In this document: piece after piece, positions 11,918 through 19,421 of the stretch
How positions within the stretch are numbered: the first letter of the stretch is position 1
How the letters are laid out: each line of letters starts with the position of its first letter
Assembly: GCF_014655595.1 (NCBI RefSeq)
Contig: NZ_BNBL01000014.1
Coordinates: forward strand, 80,081 to 144,080
Direction of reading: 5' to 3'
DNA: 64,000 nucleotides
Origin: Streptomyces griseocarneus
GTDB lineage: Bacteria; Actinomycetota; Actinomycetes; Streptomycetales; Streptomycetaceae
Notes under the pieces: generated by a model
What the model was told of the DNA's origin: nothing
The model's database searches: none
What the model saw: the letters and a program-made list of their open reading frames with translations, nothing else
Translations under genes and position numbers: made by a program

Positions 11918-13257
11918 AGCGGAACCCCTGCTCGCGACGCCAGCGGCCGAAGCAAGGTTGCTTCTCCCCTTCGGTCGGGCGTCAGCAATTCCCCGATCAG
12001 CTCTCGAACCACGCGACGAGACCGCACCTCCTGCGGTGCCTCCCGCTCCGCAGCCGGCAGCGCAGCCGTGGCTTTCTGCGTCCTCCCACATGCGTGAAGG
12101 GCGCGCGCTGCATCCGTCGAGAAGACGGCTCGTCGCTCCGCCACGGCCAATGTCCTCACCTTCACCCTCCGCGCTTCCATCAGAGCCTTGCCGGCATCTC
12201 CCAAAGTCAGAGCGATGGTGACCTTTTGAAGAAGGACGCTGTTCGGCCCGAACGCGGTCCACCGGCGATTGGACTCCTCCATCAGGGCTGCCGCTCGTTC
12301 TGCCTCATCCAGGAGAGCCGAGGCCGTATCCCTGTCGTTCGAGGCAGAGGCAGCCCAGGCGGCCCCGCAGCAACAACGCTCCGAAGACCGCGACCATGTC
12401 AGGCTGCGAGCTGTTCACTGCCGCGGACACCTCGTCCGCTCCCCGCACGGCCACTCCGACGCCTTGACGATGGTGTCCTACCGCCGCCACCGCATGGGTG
12501 AGAATGCGTGACGCCGTAGCAATCGCTGTTGGGTCTCCGACTCGCCGGGCGGCTGCCATGGAGCGCTCAGCCGAGATCCAGGCCGAAGGTGCGTCACCGC
12601 TCTTCAGCAGCAGTGACGCCGCAGTGTGGTAGGCATCCACCATGAGTCTGTCGACCCGCCGCTGTTCGGCCCCTCGTCTGCTTTCGGGCTCCAACTGCGC
12701 GAGGAGACGCGGTAGACGCTGCGACACCCCTATGTAGTCGCAGCGTTGAATTTGTCTCTTCGCCGCAGCTGTGGCGCGAGCCAAGTACTGAGGGCTAACA
12801 AGAGGTCTGGTGGCACTACCTGTCCGGTCAGAACGTCTCGCAACTGGTCCAACGGGTCAACCACTGGTTCCGCCAGAAGATCCTCCGGCAGAGCCGGGGC
12901 CTGTACGGCCGTGATCGCCGCCAATGAGTACGTCACGAATTCGCGCCTCTTCACAGGACCATCGTCCGACGTCCCGGCGCATGCAGTGTGCCGAAGCAGC
13001 CGGACGGGCCGGCTGAATCCGAGCGCTTCGGCATCCCGGCGGAGAAGGGCCCGGAGGACTGCGCGGGCCGCAGGGTGAGGCCACCCCGGCCGCTTGGACT
13101 CCCAACGCCGCACCTGACGGACCGAGATGGTCACGTTGAGTCCGAGTTGGCGGCCCATGTCGTCGAACTCTTCGACGAACTCCTCTTGAGTGTGGAGTCC
13201 TGCCGCGATGCGAGCCTGTACGAACACGGGATTCCCCGTCTGCCCCGGCACGGTCAC
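11914..13257 (-). pseudogene. XRE-type regulator with TPR-like C-terminal part, double frameshift
   Basis: From the start at 13257, residues 1-65 carry an XRE/Cro-like helix-turn-helix (ISVRQVRRWESKRPGWPHP). Residues after about 100 (KRREFVTYSLAAITA) begin the helical repeat region found in streptomycete regulators of about 400-450 residues. One base is missing near 12778, so the first frame ends at 12730 after 175 residues. Homology continues in the next frame (AAAKRQIQRCDY to GALLLRG), and one extra base near 12362 moves it again (ASNDRDTASALLDEAE to the stop at 11914). The stop overlaps the start of a flavoprotein remnant as ATGA, the usual gene pair. The truncated HTH product could still bind DNA. 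Confidence 0.78.
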
Positions 13258-13387
13258 CTCCGTGAGTGCTGTCCCCCAAGATGGTCCGCCGGCTCACCGG
13301 GCAACTCGGAAATGTCCTGCCAGGTGTCCGGTCACGCGTCCGCATGTCCGGCCTGGCCACGGCCGTGATCAGCGGTGTCCTTTGAGC

Positions 13388-13891
13388 ATGCGGATCAAGA
13401 CTCCCTTCGCTCACTGGCTGCACGAGGCGGCGGCAGACCCCGACCTCACCACCATGCTCTGGGCCGCCGGCCGGACCGCGCCGCTCGTCGTCGGACGCCG
13501 ATGGGACCTGGCATGGATCGACTTCACGCTGGCCACCGCTGTGATCACCGAGCTCAAAGCCCGGTGTCGGCACATCGGCCCCTACGTGATGGGCGGCGCC
13601 GAGCGTGCCATGTGGTGGCTGGTTCCCCTGGGGACCGGGTACCGCCTTGCCGGAGCACCAGGACTCCATGTCTACCCGGTCGGCGCCGAGCTCTTCGTAC
13701 CGCCGCCCGACAAGTGCCTCGGAAAGCGGGTGTGGGTTCTTCCTGAGTCGGACGCTGACACGCCGACGGCCGCCCTCACCGCCCCTGACGATCTACGCCA
13801 AGCGCTGGAGTCAGCCGCCCAGCGGCTGCGTCGCAGGGCCAACGACGAACCCCCGCCCCGGCGTGAGCCGGAGCGGGGGCCTGAGAAGTAA
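13388..13891 (+). CDS. Small hypothetical protein divergent from the XRE gene
   Basis: This is a soluble protein of about 167 residues. It has WDLAWIDFTLATAVITEL, a GGAERAMWWLVPLG strand-turn and VYPVGAELFVPPPD, and ends in an Arg/Pro/Glu-rich tail. I recall similar short actinobacterial proteins beside XRE/flavoprotein pairs, and there is a faint likeness to the small non-catalytic part of primase/polymerase-like proteins, but no function can be assigned. The ATG at 13388 was chosen because the protein-like pattern begins there. The last 14 codons contain a GC hairpin (13850-13879), so the native end may have been altered by recombination. Confidence 0.6.
   Translation: MRIKTPFAHWLHEAAADPDLTTMLWAAGRTAPLVVGRRWDLAWIDFTLATAVITELKARCRHIGPYVMGGAERAMWWLVPLGTGYRLAGAPGLHVYPVGAELFVPPPDKCLGKRVWVLPESDADTPTAALTAPDDLRQALESAAQRLRRRANDEPPPRREPERGPEK
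13850..13879 (+). terminator. GC-rich hairpin overlapping the 3' end of the small hypothetical gene
   Basis: CCCCCGCCCCGGC and GCCGGAGCGGGGG form a 13-base stem with one mismatch and a GTGA loop. It lies inside the last codons of the reading frame, which suggests that the current stop was acquired by rearrangement. Confidence 0.55.
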
Positions 13892-13904
13892 TCGGAATCC
13901 CGAA

Positions 13905-13922
13905 GGGACCGATCAGCCCTTG
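13905..13922. repeat. 18-bp direct repeat, copy 1 (matches the 3' end of etfA)
   Basis: GGGACCGATCAGCCCTTG is identical to 17609-17626, where it covers the etfA stop codon and last two codons. Here it sits out of context immediately before the truncated toxin cassette. Confidence 0.75.
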
Positions 13923-13933
13923 GCATGTGGTAC

Positions 13934-14599
13934 CAGCCAGCGGTGCGGTGGCAGGCGCGGTCGGTGGCGCCATCGCGGCTGATGTGAAGCGCCCGTCCAC
14001 CAGTTGTGGCACGGCGCACAGCTACGACCAGACGCAGTCCTCCTTCGCCGAGGCGAAGGATCTGCACGACGGTGACCTTCTCCAGACGGAGACGGCCAAC
14101 GTCGAGGTCCGGGGGTTCGCCTCTACCACGCGGACGCCGTCACGTACGACCTCACGGTCGACGGGCTGCACACGTACTATGTGCTGGCGGGCGCCACGCC
14201 GGTCCTGGTTCACAACTACAACACGGGTAGCGCACGACTGCATCAGTACGGCAGAGGTAACGACGTCCATTTCAGCATTGAGTTCTCGGACGGAAGCTCC
14301 GCTTCCCACACCCATCTCGTGCCGAACAAGGCGGAAACCGACACCATCATCAAGGTTCGCGGCGGATCCAAGCAGCCGACGGAGACTCATGTCTTCAATC
14401 TTCCTGATGCGGTGGTGCGATGCCGTACCAAGAGGGACTGGGATCGACCGGTAGCCCGTACGTCGTGTAAGTGAATGACTGCCTGACCTACTGCATTTCA
14501 GTACGTCGAGAGGGAGGCTTGGATGCTCCGCATCCAAATGCCGCGAGCCTGTTGGATCACATCAGGTGGATCAGTAGGAACAGTAGAAGAGAGAAGAAA
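13934..14599 (+). pseudogene. Orphan toxin cassette 1: truncated Hint plus papain-like toxin tip
   Basis: The segment starts with the Gly/Ala stretch of the RHS gene (SGAVAGAVGGAIA). It then jumps from CGTAHS directly to YDQTQSSFAEAKDLH, deleting about 340 bases of Hint including the first catalytic block. After NVEVRG one G is missing in the G5 run at 14111-14115; the next frame continues LYHADAVTYDL to VLVHN. The tip (ARLHQYGRGNDVHFSIEF, SHTHLVP, then NDCLTYC) resembles the tip of cassette 2 but carries another frame change near 14420 and a stop just before NDCLTYC. No signal peptide or RHS shell is attached. It is probably a silent reservoir tip acquired by recombination with the main gene. 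Confidence 0.72.
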
Positions 14600-14603
14600 T
14601 GGG

Positions 14604-14882
14604 GTGGTAAGGGTAAGCGGGGTACGCTACGTTCTTGTGGGGTACGGTCAGGACAGTGCTGTAGAGTGCCGGATTCTTTCCAACCGCAAGCAACTGGCCA
14701 TTGCCCGTTCTCTTTTCGATTTGGGCGGCTCTGACGATGACATCGGCCGTTGGGAGCTGACCCCAGACATGTGGCCGGAGCTCTCCCAGACCTTCGAGTG
14801 GCCTGAGCGAGAGAAGGGCCTCAGGTACTTTCTCGAGTCGGAGTCGGTTGCTGAGGGCGCGGAGCTTGATCCGATCGATTAA
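14604..14882 (+). CDS. Candidate immunity protein of orphan cassette 1
   Basis: The predicted protein has about 92 residues from GTG 14604 (an ATG at 14523 would extend it over the end of the toxin). It is acidic and Trp-rich: RYVLVGYGQDSAVECRILS, then GRWELTPDMWPELSQTFEW and a run of acidic residues at the end. No named family is recognised. It directly follows the orphan toxin tip and precedes a 13-bp hairpin, so an immunity role is inferred from position only. Immunity genes are often kept after their toxin decays because they protect against siblings. Confidence 0.5.
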   Translation: MVRVSGVRYVLVGYGQDSAVECRILSNRKQLAIARSLFDLGGSDDDIGRWELTPDMWPELSQTFEWPEREKGLRYFLESESVAEGAELDPID

Positions 14883-14902
14883 CACCTCTCGTTGAGACGT
14901 GG

Positions 14903-14940
14903 GGAAGCCTCGTCGGATCAATTGCTTCGACGAGGCTTCC
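14903..14940. terminator. Hairpin closing orphan cassette 1
   Basis: GGAAGCCTCGTCG and CGACGAGGCTTCC form a perfect 13-bp stem around a 12-base loop, 20 bases after the immunity stop. It also faces the 3' end of the flavoprotein remnant on the other strand, so it may work both ways. Confidence 0.8.
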
Positions 14941-14944
14941 GTGT

Positions 14945-15367
14945 TGGGGAGGTGAGGTGTCGACTCACCTTCGTCGTAGAGCACCCGGATCCCCGTGCTC
15001 CGCAGCACCTCCACGGAGCGCTCTGTTGCCGGGTCTCCATCAAGCGCCGTCGGCCAGAACGGCAGCGCCACCACCGGTATCCCGAGCCCCACGGCCTCCG
15101 CCATGGACGCTCAGGGCGCAGGTATCGGCGACGCCGGCGACCCACTTGTTGGCCGTGTTCATCGTCATCGGCGCGACGATGACCGCATCAGCCGGAGGGT
15201 TGTGATTCAGCTCGCCCGCGCGACGCCAGCTGCTCCATGGCAGCAGCCGGGGTGGCGATGACGCAGACATCCCAGCCGTGTTCCGTCGCAGCCGATACCA
15301 GCCGCACCGCATCCGCAGCAGGACCCGCTGCGCAGACGATGTGGTAGAGCACCCCGCGTCTGGTCAT
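14945..15367 (-). pseudogene. Flavoprotein (PPC decarboxylase-like fold) remnant
   Basis: Pieces of a small flavoprotein are readable in three frames. These are RRGVLYHIVCAAGPAADAVRLV from the ATG at 15367, then PADAVIVAPMTMNTANKWVAG, then EAVGLGIPVVALPFWPTALD and SVEVLRSTGIRVLYDEGE. These match the FMN-binding PxTxNTxNKW-type block and the conserved C-terminal part of streptomycete flavoproteins. About 20 codons around the usual LTGHPVRxxYRxP stretch are missing and the frame changes at least twice. The start overlaps an XRE stop remnant as ATGA. This is therefore a decayed second copy of the XRE/flavoprotein pair. Confidence 0.72.
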
Positions 15368-15406
15368 AGACCCCCCGCTCGTGTCGCCAGCGAACGAAGC
15401 AACGGC
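15364..15406 (-). pseudogene. 3' scrap of a second XRE regulator gene
   Basis: The minus strand reads VPLLRSLATRAGGL and a stop, closely matching LLRPLASRAGVPL at the end of the XRE gene at 11914. The match ends abruptly where orphan cassette 2 begins, which marks a recombination junction. Confidence 0.6.
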
Positions 15407-15416
15407 ACTGCCCGCA

Positions 15417-15878
15417 ACTATCGCGACCTCACTGTCGACGGACTGCACACGTACTACGTGCTGGCGGGGGCTGCGCCCGTGCTGGTGCACAACTGCGGCA
15501 CTGCTACCGTGCACAAGTACGAGCTGGCGGACGGCCCTCACTACACGGTGGAGATTCGGACAGGGTCAGGGGAGTCATTCAACACCCATGCCATGGACCC
15601 TGGCGGAATCCTCAAGCCGATGCCGCACACCTCCTCCATAGCCGGTACGTATCGAGGAGCCGCGGAATTCGATCTGCCCAACCCTGAGGCAGCGATCGCC
15701 TATGCGAAGAAGGCGCACAGAGGAAGCAAGGGCCAAGGTGCGTACGACAGGTTGACCAACAACTGCATCACCTATTGCAGCAGAGTCATCGAAGCAGGTG
15801 GGGGCGAAGGCCCACCCACACAAATACGTGGTCCCGTGGATCAGGAAGAACTTTCCTCCGGAAGGTGCGGGGCAGTGA
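15417..15878 (+). pseudogene. Orphan toxin cassette 2: Hint 3' end plus papain-like toxin tip
   Basis: The cassette begins with the last Hint strand (YRDLTVDGLHTYYVLAG, VLVHN) with no start codon or upstream Hint. The tip has a His in FNTHAMDPGG and PMPHTSS, then a core YDRLTNNCITYCSRVIEAGG. The order His then N-C resembles permuted NlpC/P60 or LRAT-like papain folds, in which Cys and His attack amide or ester bonds; this is inference. An extra G in the G5 run at 15800-15804 shifts the frame. Repaired, the toxin would end HKYVVPWIRKNFPPEGAGQ at a TGA (15876-15878) that overlaps the next ATG. Confidence 0.7.
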
Positions 15879-16219
15879 TGGTCGAACATCCCTCCTTTAC
15901 CCAGATGATGGTGGAGCTCCTCACATGGCCCAAGGCCATGGGATATCGCCCCAGAGAGCTCGCAGGGCGGATCATCACTTACGACGTCCGAATCACCTGG
16001 TGGTTCTCGGCCGTCGGGGACACGTCGCAGTCTCACTCGGAAGGCGATCTGCTGGACCTTCTCGAGGCGCTTCTGGAAGAGCATGAAAAACTTGAGACCG
16101 CGTGGAACGCCTTCAAGCGAGAGGCGCTGACTCCAGATGATCTCGTGGCTGCGATGCAGGAGGTGTTCGGAGTGGTTCAGGGCTTGGTGGACGACCTTCC
16201 GCAGAGTCCATGGGCGTGA
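15878..16219 (+). CDS. Candidate immunity protein of orphan cassette 2
   Basis: This 113-residue protein starts at an ATG that shares a base with the repaired toxin stop (TGATG), the coupling expected of toxin and immunity genes. It begins MVEHPSFTQMMVELLTWPKA and contains ITYDVRITWWFSAVGDTSQ. A long acidic helical C-terminus follows (GDLLDLLEALLEEHEKLETA, LVAAMQEVFGVVQGLVDD). In the deposited frame it is fused to the toxin because of the G-run indel. No family is recognised, and the role is inferred from the context. An extended reading of the toxin frame from 15278 is unlikely to be a real protein. Confidence 0.55.
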   Translation: MVEHPSFTQMMVELLTWPKAMGYRPRELAGRIITYDVRITWWFSAVGDTSQSHSEGDLLDLLEALLEEHEKLETAWNAFKREALTPDDLVAAMQEVFGVVQGLVDDLPQSPWA

Positions 16220-16362
16220 CCTTGACAGTGCGCGAATGACAAGGTGAACAAGTGGAGGCCTCGTCAATCTGCGCGAAGTGATGGCGGCATCCAGGCGTGT
16301 TGGGTCTGCTTACGTAGAGGCACTGGTGGCGGCGCTGGGTTAACGGCCGCACACTGGCAGGC

Positions 16363-16405
16363 GAAGTCTTCTTCCATGCTTGAGGACAGCGAGGAAGAAG
16401 ACTTC
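16363..16405 (+). terminator. Hairpin after a lost cassette
   Basis: GAAGTCTTCTTCC and GGAAGAAGACTTC form a perfect 13-bp stem with a 17-base loop. Just upstream, 16285-16341 reads like an immunity-type helical C-terminus (VMAASRRVGSAYVEALVAAL, then a stop). This suggests the tail of a further displaced cassette. Confidence 0.55.
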
Positions 16406-16485
16406 AGGCGCATGTGGGCCAGATTCCTGCTCCTTGTCGGCCCAGCGTCATTACAGCCGCTATAGCTAGAAGCAGGGGAATCCTG

Positions 16486-17214
16486 ATGATGGACATCGTC
16501 GCCAAACTGTCTGCGCTTCCCAATGCGGGGCCGCTTCCAGGTGTTTCGGACGCCTGGGAGTGGTCCCCCGCCCCCGGATTCGTGTTGTTGGCGGCATTGA
16601 GTTCAGACCGTCGGCATGTGTTCAGGCTGAACACAAAGGATTCGTATGATGCGGAACTGTGTCGCGCCGTCCTTGAGTTCGTACGTGAACGGGAGGACGA
16701 GATCGTTGGGCGGCTGGAACCGTTGATCGCCCTGCCGGGCTTCTCCTGGCCTGGACGTGATTTCGATGTCATCGGCCGGATCAGGCCGGAGGTCCATCGG
16801 CTTTTCCCGGGAGATCCGGATCTCAACAGCGTTGTTTTCGGTGTTTTTCCGGGCTACTCATCCGAGATCTCGGGTACTGAATCGGCGGATCAGGCTGCCG
16901 AGCGATTCAGTCGCATGCTCAAGTCCTCGGATTTGAACCGCAAGCCCAGTCCGTTTGTGCTGGTGCGCTTCAACAACCCGCAAACCGGGGCAGGAACGAT
17001 CGGTGAGCTGCCGGCCTTCGTCTCGCCGGACTACCTGTTGCACGAGCTGCGGCTCCTTGAGGGTGCCCAGGATGCCTATCTTGAGCTGCGGAACCACCGG
17101 AACGAGAAGTGGATGGTGCGATGGGACGGGCAGTGGCGCGTTGTCGGTAACGGCCGGGAACTGAGTATGTCGGCCGACGAGGTCACCATTTGGGCGGCGG
17201 CGGTGATTCGATGA
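16486..17214 (+). CDS. Hypothetical protein in the toxin/immunity array
   Basis: This 242-residue soluble protein starts at ATG 16486 after AGGGGA. It begins MDIVAKLSALPNAGPLPGVS and contains AWEWSPAPGFVLLAALSSD, FSWPGRDFDVIGRIRPEVHR and LRNHRNEKWMVRWDGQWRVV. No signal peptide, transmembrane segment or known catalytic motif is visible. Its stop overlaps the start of the next small frame as ATGA, so the two form an operon. The position inside the orphan toxin array, the low G+C and the Trp-rich beta character fit an immunity or accessory protein. I do not recognise the family. Confidence 0.6.
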   Translation: MMDIVAKLSALPNAGPLPGVSDAWEWSPAPGFVLLAALSSDRRHVFRLNTKDSYDAELCRAVLEFVREREDEIVGRLEPLIALPGFSWPGRDFDVIGRIRPEVHRLFPGDPDLNSVVFGVFPGYSSEISGTESADQAAERFSRMLKSSDLNRKPSPFVLVRFNNPQTGAGTIGELPAFVSPDYLLHELRLLEGAQDAYLELRNHRNEKWMVRWDGQWRVVGNGRELSMSADEVTIWAAAVIR

Positions 17215-17442
17215 ACTATTGGTACAGGTACACCAGCATCGACGCCGTCCGATACGGAAGATTCGGATGGAACGGGTTCTTCGAAGCGCTGGAGTCGGCC
17301 CCCCCGGGTCGGCATGCTCTGGATCCGGGTGGTCGATTGGAACTTGATTGTTCTTACGGATGAGGACATCAAGTCGGCCGTCGCGTGTTTGGTCCGGCCA
17401 CCGGACTCGTTCACATGGCCCCCAGGTGCGAACCAGGCGTGA
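17211..17442 (+). pseudogene. Small hypothetical protein, frameshifted in a C7 run
   Basis: The ATG overlaps the upstream stop (ATGA). The deposited frame gives 50 residues (MNYWYRYTSIDAVRYGRFGW to a stop at 17363). Removing one C from the C7 run at 17299-17305 extends it without interruption through MLWIRVVDWNLIVLTDED and AVACLVRPPDSFTWPPGANQ to a TGA at 17442, about 76 residues in all. The quality of the extension argues that the run carries one extra base. Function is unknown. Confidence 0.5.
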
Positions 17443-17560
17443 CTTCCGCGCTGGCCGGGGCGGGCTCGCAGCTCGTTGACCTGAGCTCAGGCCGCCCCTC
17501 GACCAGTCGGCGCGAGCGCACCGCCCGGCAGCCGGCATGGTGCTGGAGCCGCAACACGAG

Positions 17561-17594
17561 GGAAGCCCCGCCGAGATCACTCGGCGGGGCTTCC
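17561..17594. terminator. Hairpin between the toxin array and etfA
   Basis: GGAAGCCCCGCCGAG and CTCGGCGGGGCTTCC form a perfect 15-bp stem with an ATCA loop. It lies 23 bases beyond the etfA stop and between convergent transcripts, so it is probably a bidirectional terminator. Confidence 0.88.
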
Positions 17595-17608
17595 TGGCTA
17601 CAGCGATG

Positions 17609-17626
17609 GGGACCGATCAGCCCTTG
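17609..17626. repeat. 18-bp direct repeat, copy 2 (3' end of etfA)
   Basis: This copy is identical to 13905-13922. It spans the etfA stop and final Gly and Lys codons, so it is the native context and the other copy is the displaced one. Confidence 0.75.
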
Positions 17627-18579
17627 CGGGTCTTGATCTCGTCGGTCAGCTGGGGGACGACCTCGAAGAGGTCGCCGACGACGCCGTAGTCGACGAGGTC
17701 GAAGATCGGGGCCTCGGCGTCCTTGTTGATGGCGACGATCGTCTTGGAGGTCTGCATGCCGGCGCGGTGCTGGATGGCGCCGGAGATGCCCGCGGCGATG
17801 TACAGCTGCGGGGAGACCGACTTGCCGGTCTGGCCGACCTGGTTGGTGTGCGGGTACCAGCCGGCGTCGACGGCGGCGCGGGAGGCGCCGACGGCCGCGC
17901 CGAGGGAGTCGGCGAGGGCCTCGACGATGGCGAAGTTCTCGGCGCCGTTGACGCCGCGGCCGCCGGAGACCACGATCGCGGCCTCGGTCAGGTCGGGGCG
18001 GCCGGTGGACTCGCGCGGGGTGCGGGAGACGACCTTGGTGCCGGTGGACTTCTCGCCGAAGGAGACGGCCAGCTGCTCGACCGTGCCGGCGGCCGGGGCG
18101 GCCTCCGGGGCGGCGGAGTTGGGCTTGACGGTGATGACCGGGGTGCCCTTGGTGACGCGGGACTTGGTGGAGTACGAGGCCGCGAAGACGGACTGCGTGG
18201 CCACCGGGCCCTCGTCGCCGGCCTCGAGGTCGACGGCGTCGGTGATGATGCCGGAGCCGATGCGGACGGCGAGGCGGGCCGCGATCTCCTTGCCCTCCGC
18301 GGAGGAGGGGAGGAGCACGGCGGCCGGGGAGACGGCGTTGTACGCGGCCTCCAGCGCGTCCACCTTCGGTACGACGAGGTAGTCGGCGAACTCGGCGGCG
18401 TCGGCGGCGAGCACCTTCACCGCGCCGTACTCGGCCAGCGTCGCGGCGGCGGTGTCCGCGCCGGCACCCAGGTGCACGGCGACGGGCTCGCCGATGCGGC
18501 GGGCGAGGGTCAGCAGCTCGAGGGTGGGCTTGCGGACGGCGCCGTCCACGTGGTCGACGTAGACGAGGACTTCAGCCAT
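17617..18579 (-). CDS. etfA: Electron transfer flavoprotein subunit alpha
   Basis: This 320-residue protein is the FAD-carrying subunit that takes electrons from acyl-CoA dehydrogenases and passes them to ETF:quinone oxidoreductase. The N-terminal half is the nucleotide-binding-like domain (MAEVLVYVDHVDGAVRKPTL). The C-terminal FAD domain shows SGGRGVNGAENF, GASRAAVDAGW, QVGQTGKSVSPQLYIAAGIS and SKTIVAINKD, the ETF-alpha signature. Length is typical. It lies 56 bases after etfB on the same strand and is surely co-transcribed. ATG 18579 has GGAG upstream. Its 3' end borders the toxin array. Confidence 0.97.
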   Translation of the reverse strand: MAEVLVYVDHVDGAVRKPTLELLTLARRIGEPVAVHLGAGADTAAATLAEYGAVKVLAADAAEFADYLVVPKVDALEAAYNAVSPAAVLLPSSAEGKEIAARLAVRIGSGIITDAVDLEAGDEGPVATQSVFAASYSTKSRVTKGTPVITVKPNSAAPEAAPAAGTVEQLAVSFGEKSTGTKVVSRTPRESTGRPDLTEAAIVVSGGRGVNGAENFAIVEALADSLGAAVGASRAAVDAGWYPHTNQVGQTGKSVSPQLYIAAGISGAIQHRAGMQTSKTIVAINKDAEAPIFDLVDYGVVGDLFEVVPQLTDEIKTRKG

Positions 18580-18635
18580 GGATCTGCTCTCCTGCGGGAA
18601 TTGCGAGGGCGGTTGAGGAATCGGGTGTCAGGAGC

Positions 18636-19421
18636 TCAGATGAACTTCTGGCCCGCGAGGAACTCGGCGAGCTTCTTGCCGCCCTCGCCCTCGTCGTTGA
18701 CGACCGTGCCGGCGGTGCGGGCCGGGCGCTCGGTGGCCTCGTCGACCGTGGTCCAGGCACCCTCGAGACCGACCTCTTCCGCCTCGATGCCGAGGTCGGA
18801 CAGGTCCAGGGACTGCACCGGCTTCTTCTTCGCGGCCATGATGCCCTTGAAGGAGGGGTAGCGGGCCTCGCCGGACTGGTCCGTGACGGATACGACGGCC
18901 GGCAGGGCCGCCTCGAGCTGCTCGCTGGCGGAGTCGCCGTCGCGGCGGCCGGTCACCTTGCCGTCCTCGACCTTGACCTCGGAGAGCAGGGTCACCTGCG
19001 GCACGCCCAGGCGCTCGGCGAGCATCGCCGGGACCACGCCCATGCCGCCGTCGGTGGAGGCCATGCCGGAGATCACCAGGTCGTAGCCGACGTGCTCGAG
19101 GGCCTTGGCCAGCACCAGGGAGGTGCCCAGCGCGTCGGTGCCGTGCAGGTCGTCGTCCTCGACGTGGACGGCCTTGTCGGCGCCCATGGACAGCGCCTTG
19201 CGCAGGGCGTCCTTGGCGTCCTCGGGGCCGACGGTCAGAACGGTGACCTCGGCGTCGTCCGCCTCCTCGGCGATCTGCAGCGCCTGCTCGACCGCGTACT
19301 CGTCGAGCTCCGAGAGCAGACCGTCCACGTCGTCACGGTCGACGGTCAGGTCCTCGGCGAAGTGCCGGTCGCCGGTGGCGTCGGGCACGTACTTCACAGT
19401 GACAACGATCCTCAAGCTCAC
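18636..19421 (-). CDS. etfB: Electron transfer flavoprotein subunit beta
   Basis: This 261-residue partner of EtfA binds AMP and shapes the docking face for dehydrogenases. It begins SLRIVVTVKYVPDATGDRHF from a GTG at 19421. The conserved NEYAVEQAL-type block appears as DEYAVEQALQIAEE. Also present are LSMGADKAVHV and SGMASTDGGMGVVPAMLAERLG, then SVTDQSGEARYPSFKGIMAAKKKP, the beta-family recognition loop region. It is first in the etfBA operon, with the promoter expected in the 230-base gap before 19653. Confidence 0.97.
   Translation of the reverse strand: MSLRIVVTVKYVPDATGDRHFAEDLTVDRDDVDGLLSELDEYAVEQALQIAEEADDAEVTVLTVGPEDAKDALRKALSMGADKAVHVEDDDLHGTDALGTSLVLAKALEHVGYDLVISGMASTDGGMGVVPAMLAERLGVPQVTLLSEVKVEDGKVTGRRDGDSASEQLEAALPAVVSVTDQSGEARYPSFKGIMAAKKKPVQSLDLSDLGIEAEEVGLEGAWTTVDEATERPARTAGTVVNDEGEGGKKLAEFLAGQKFI

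Noticed and set aside
11444..12262. Open frame of 272 residues on the minus strand
   Set aside because: It crosses the immunity gene and flavoprotein remnant in another frame and has no protein-like pattern.
13190..13387. Longer start for the small hypothetical gene at 13388
   Set aside because: The extra residues overlap the XRE gene start on the other strand and look like non-coding composition.
15278..15416. Start codon at 15278 for a 313-residue protein covering cassette 2
   Set aside because: The first 45 residues are antisense flavoprotein sequence and the middle joins toxin and immunity through a G-run indel, so this is not a real single gene.
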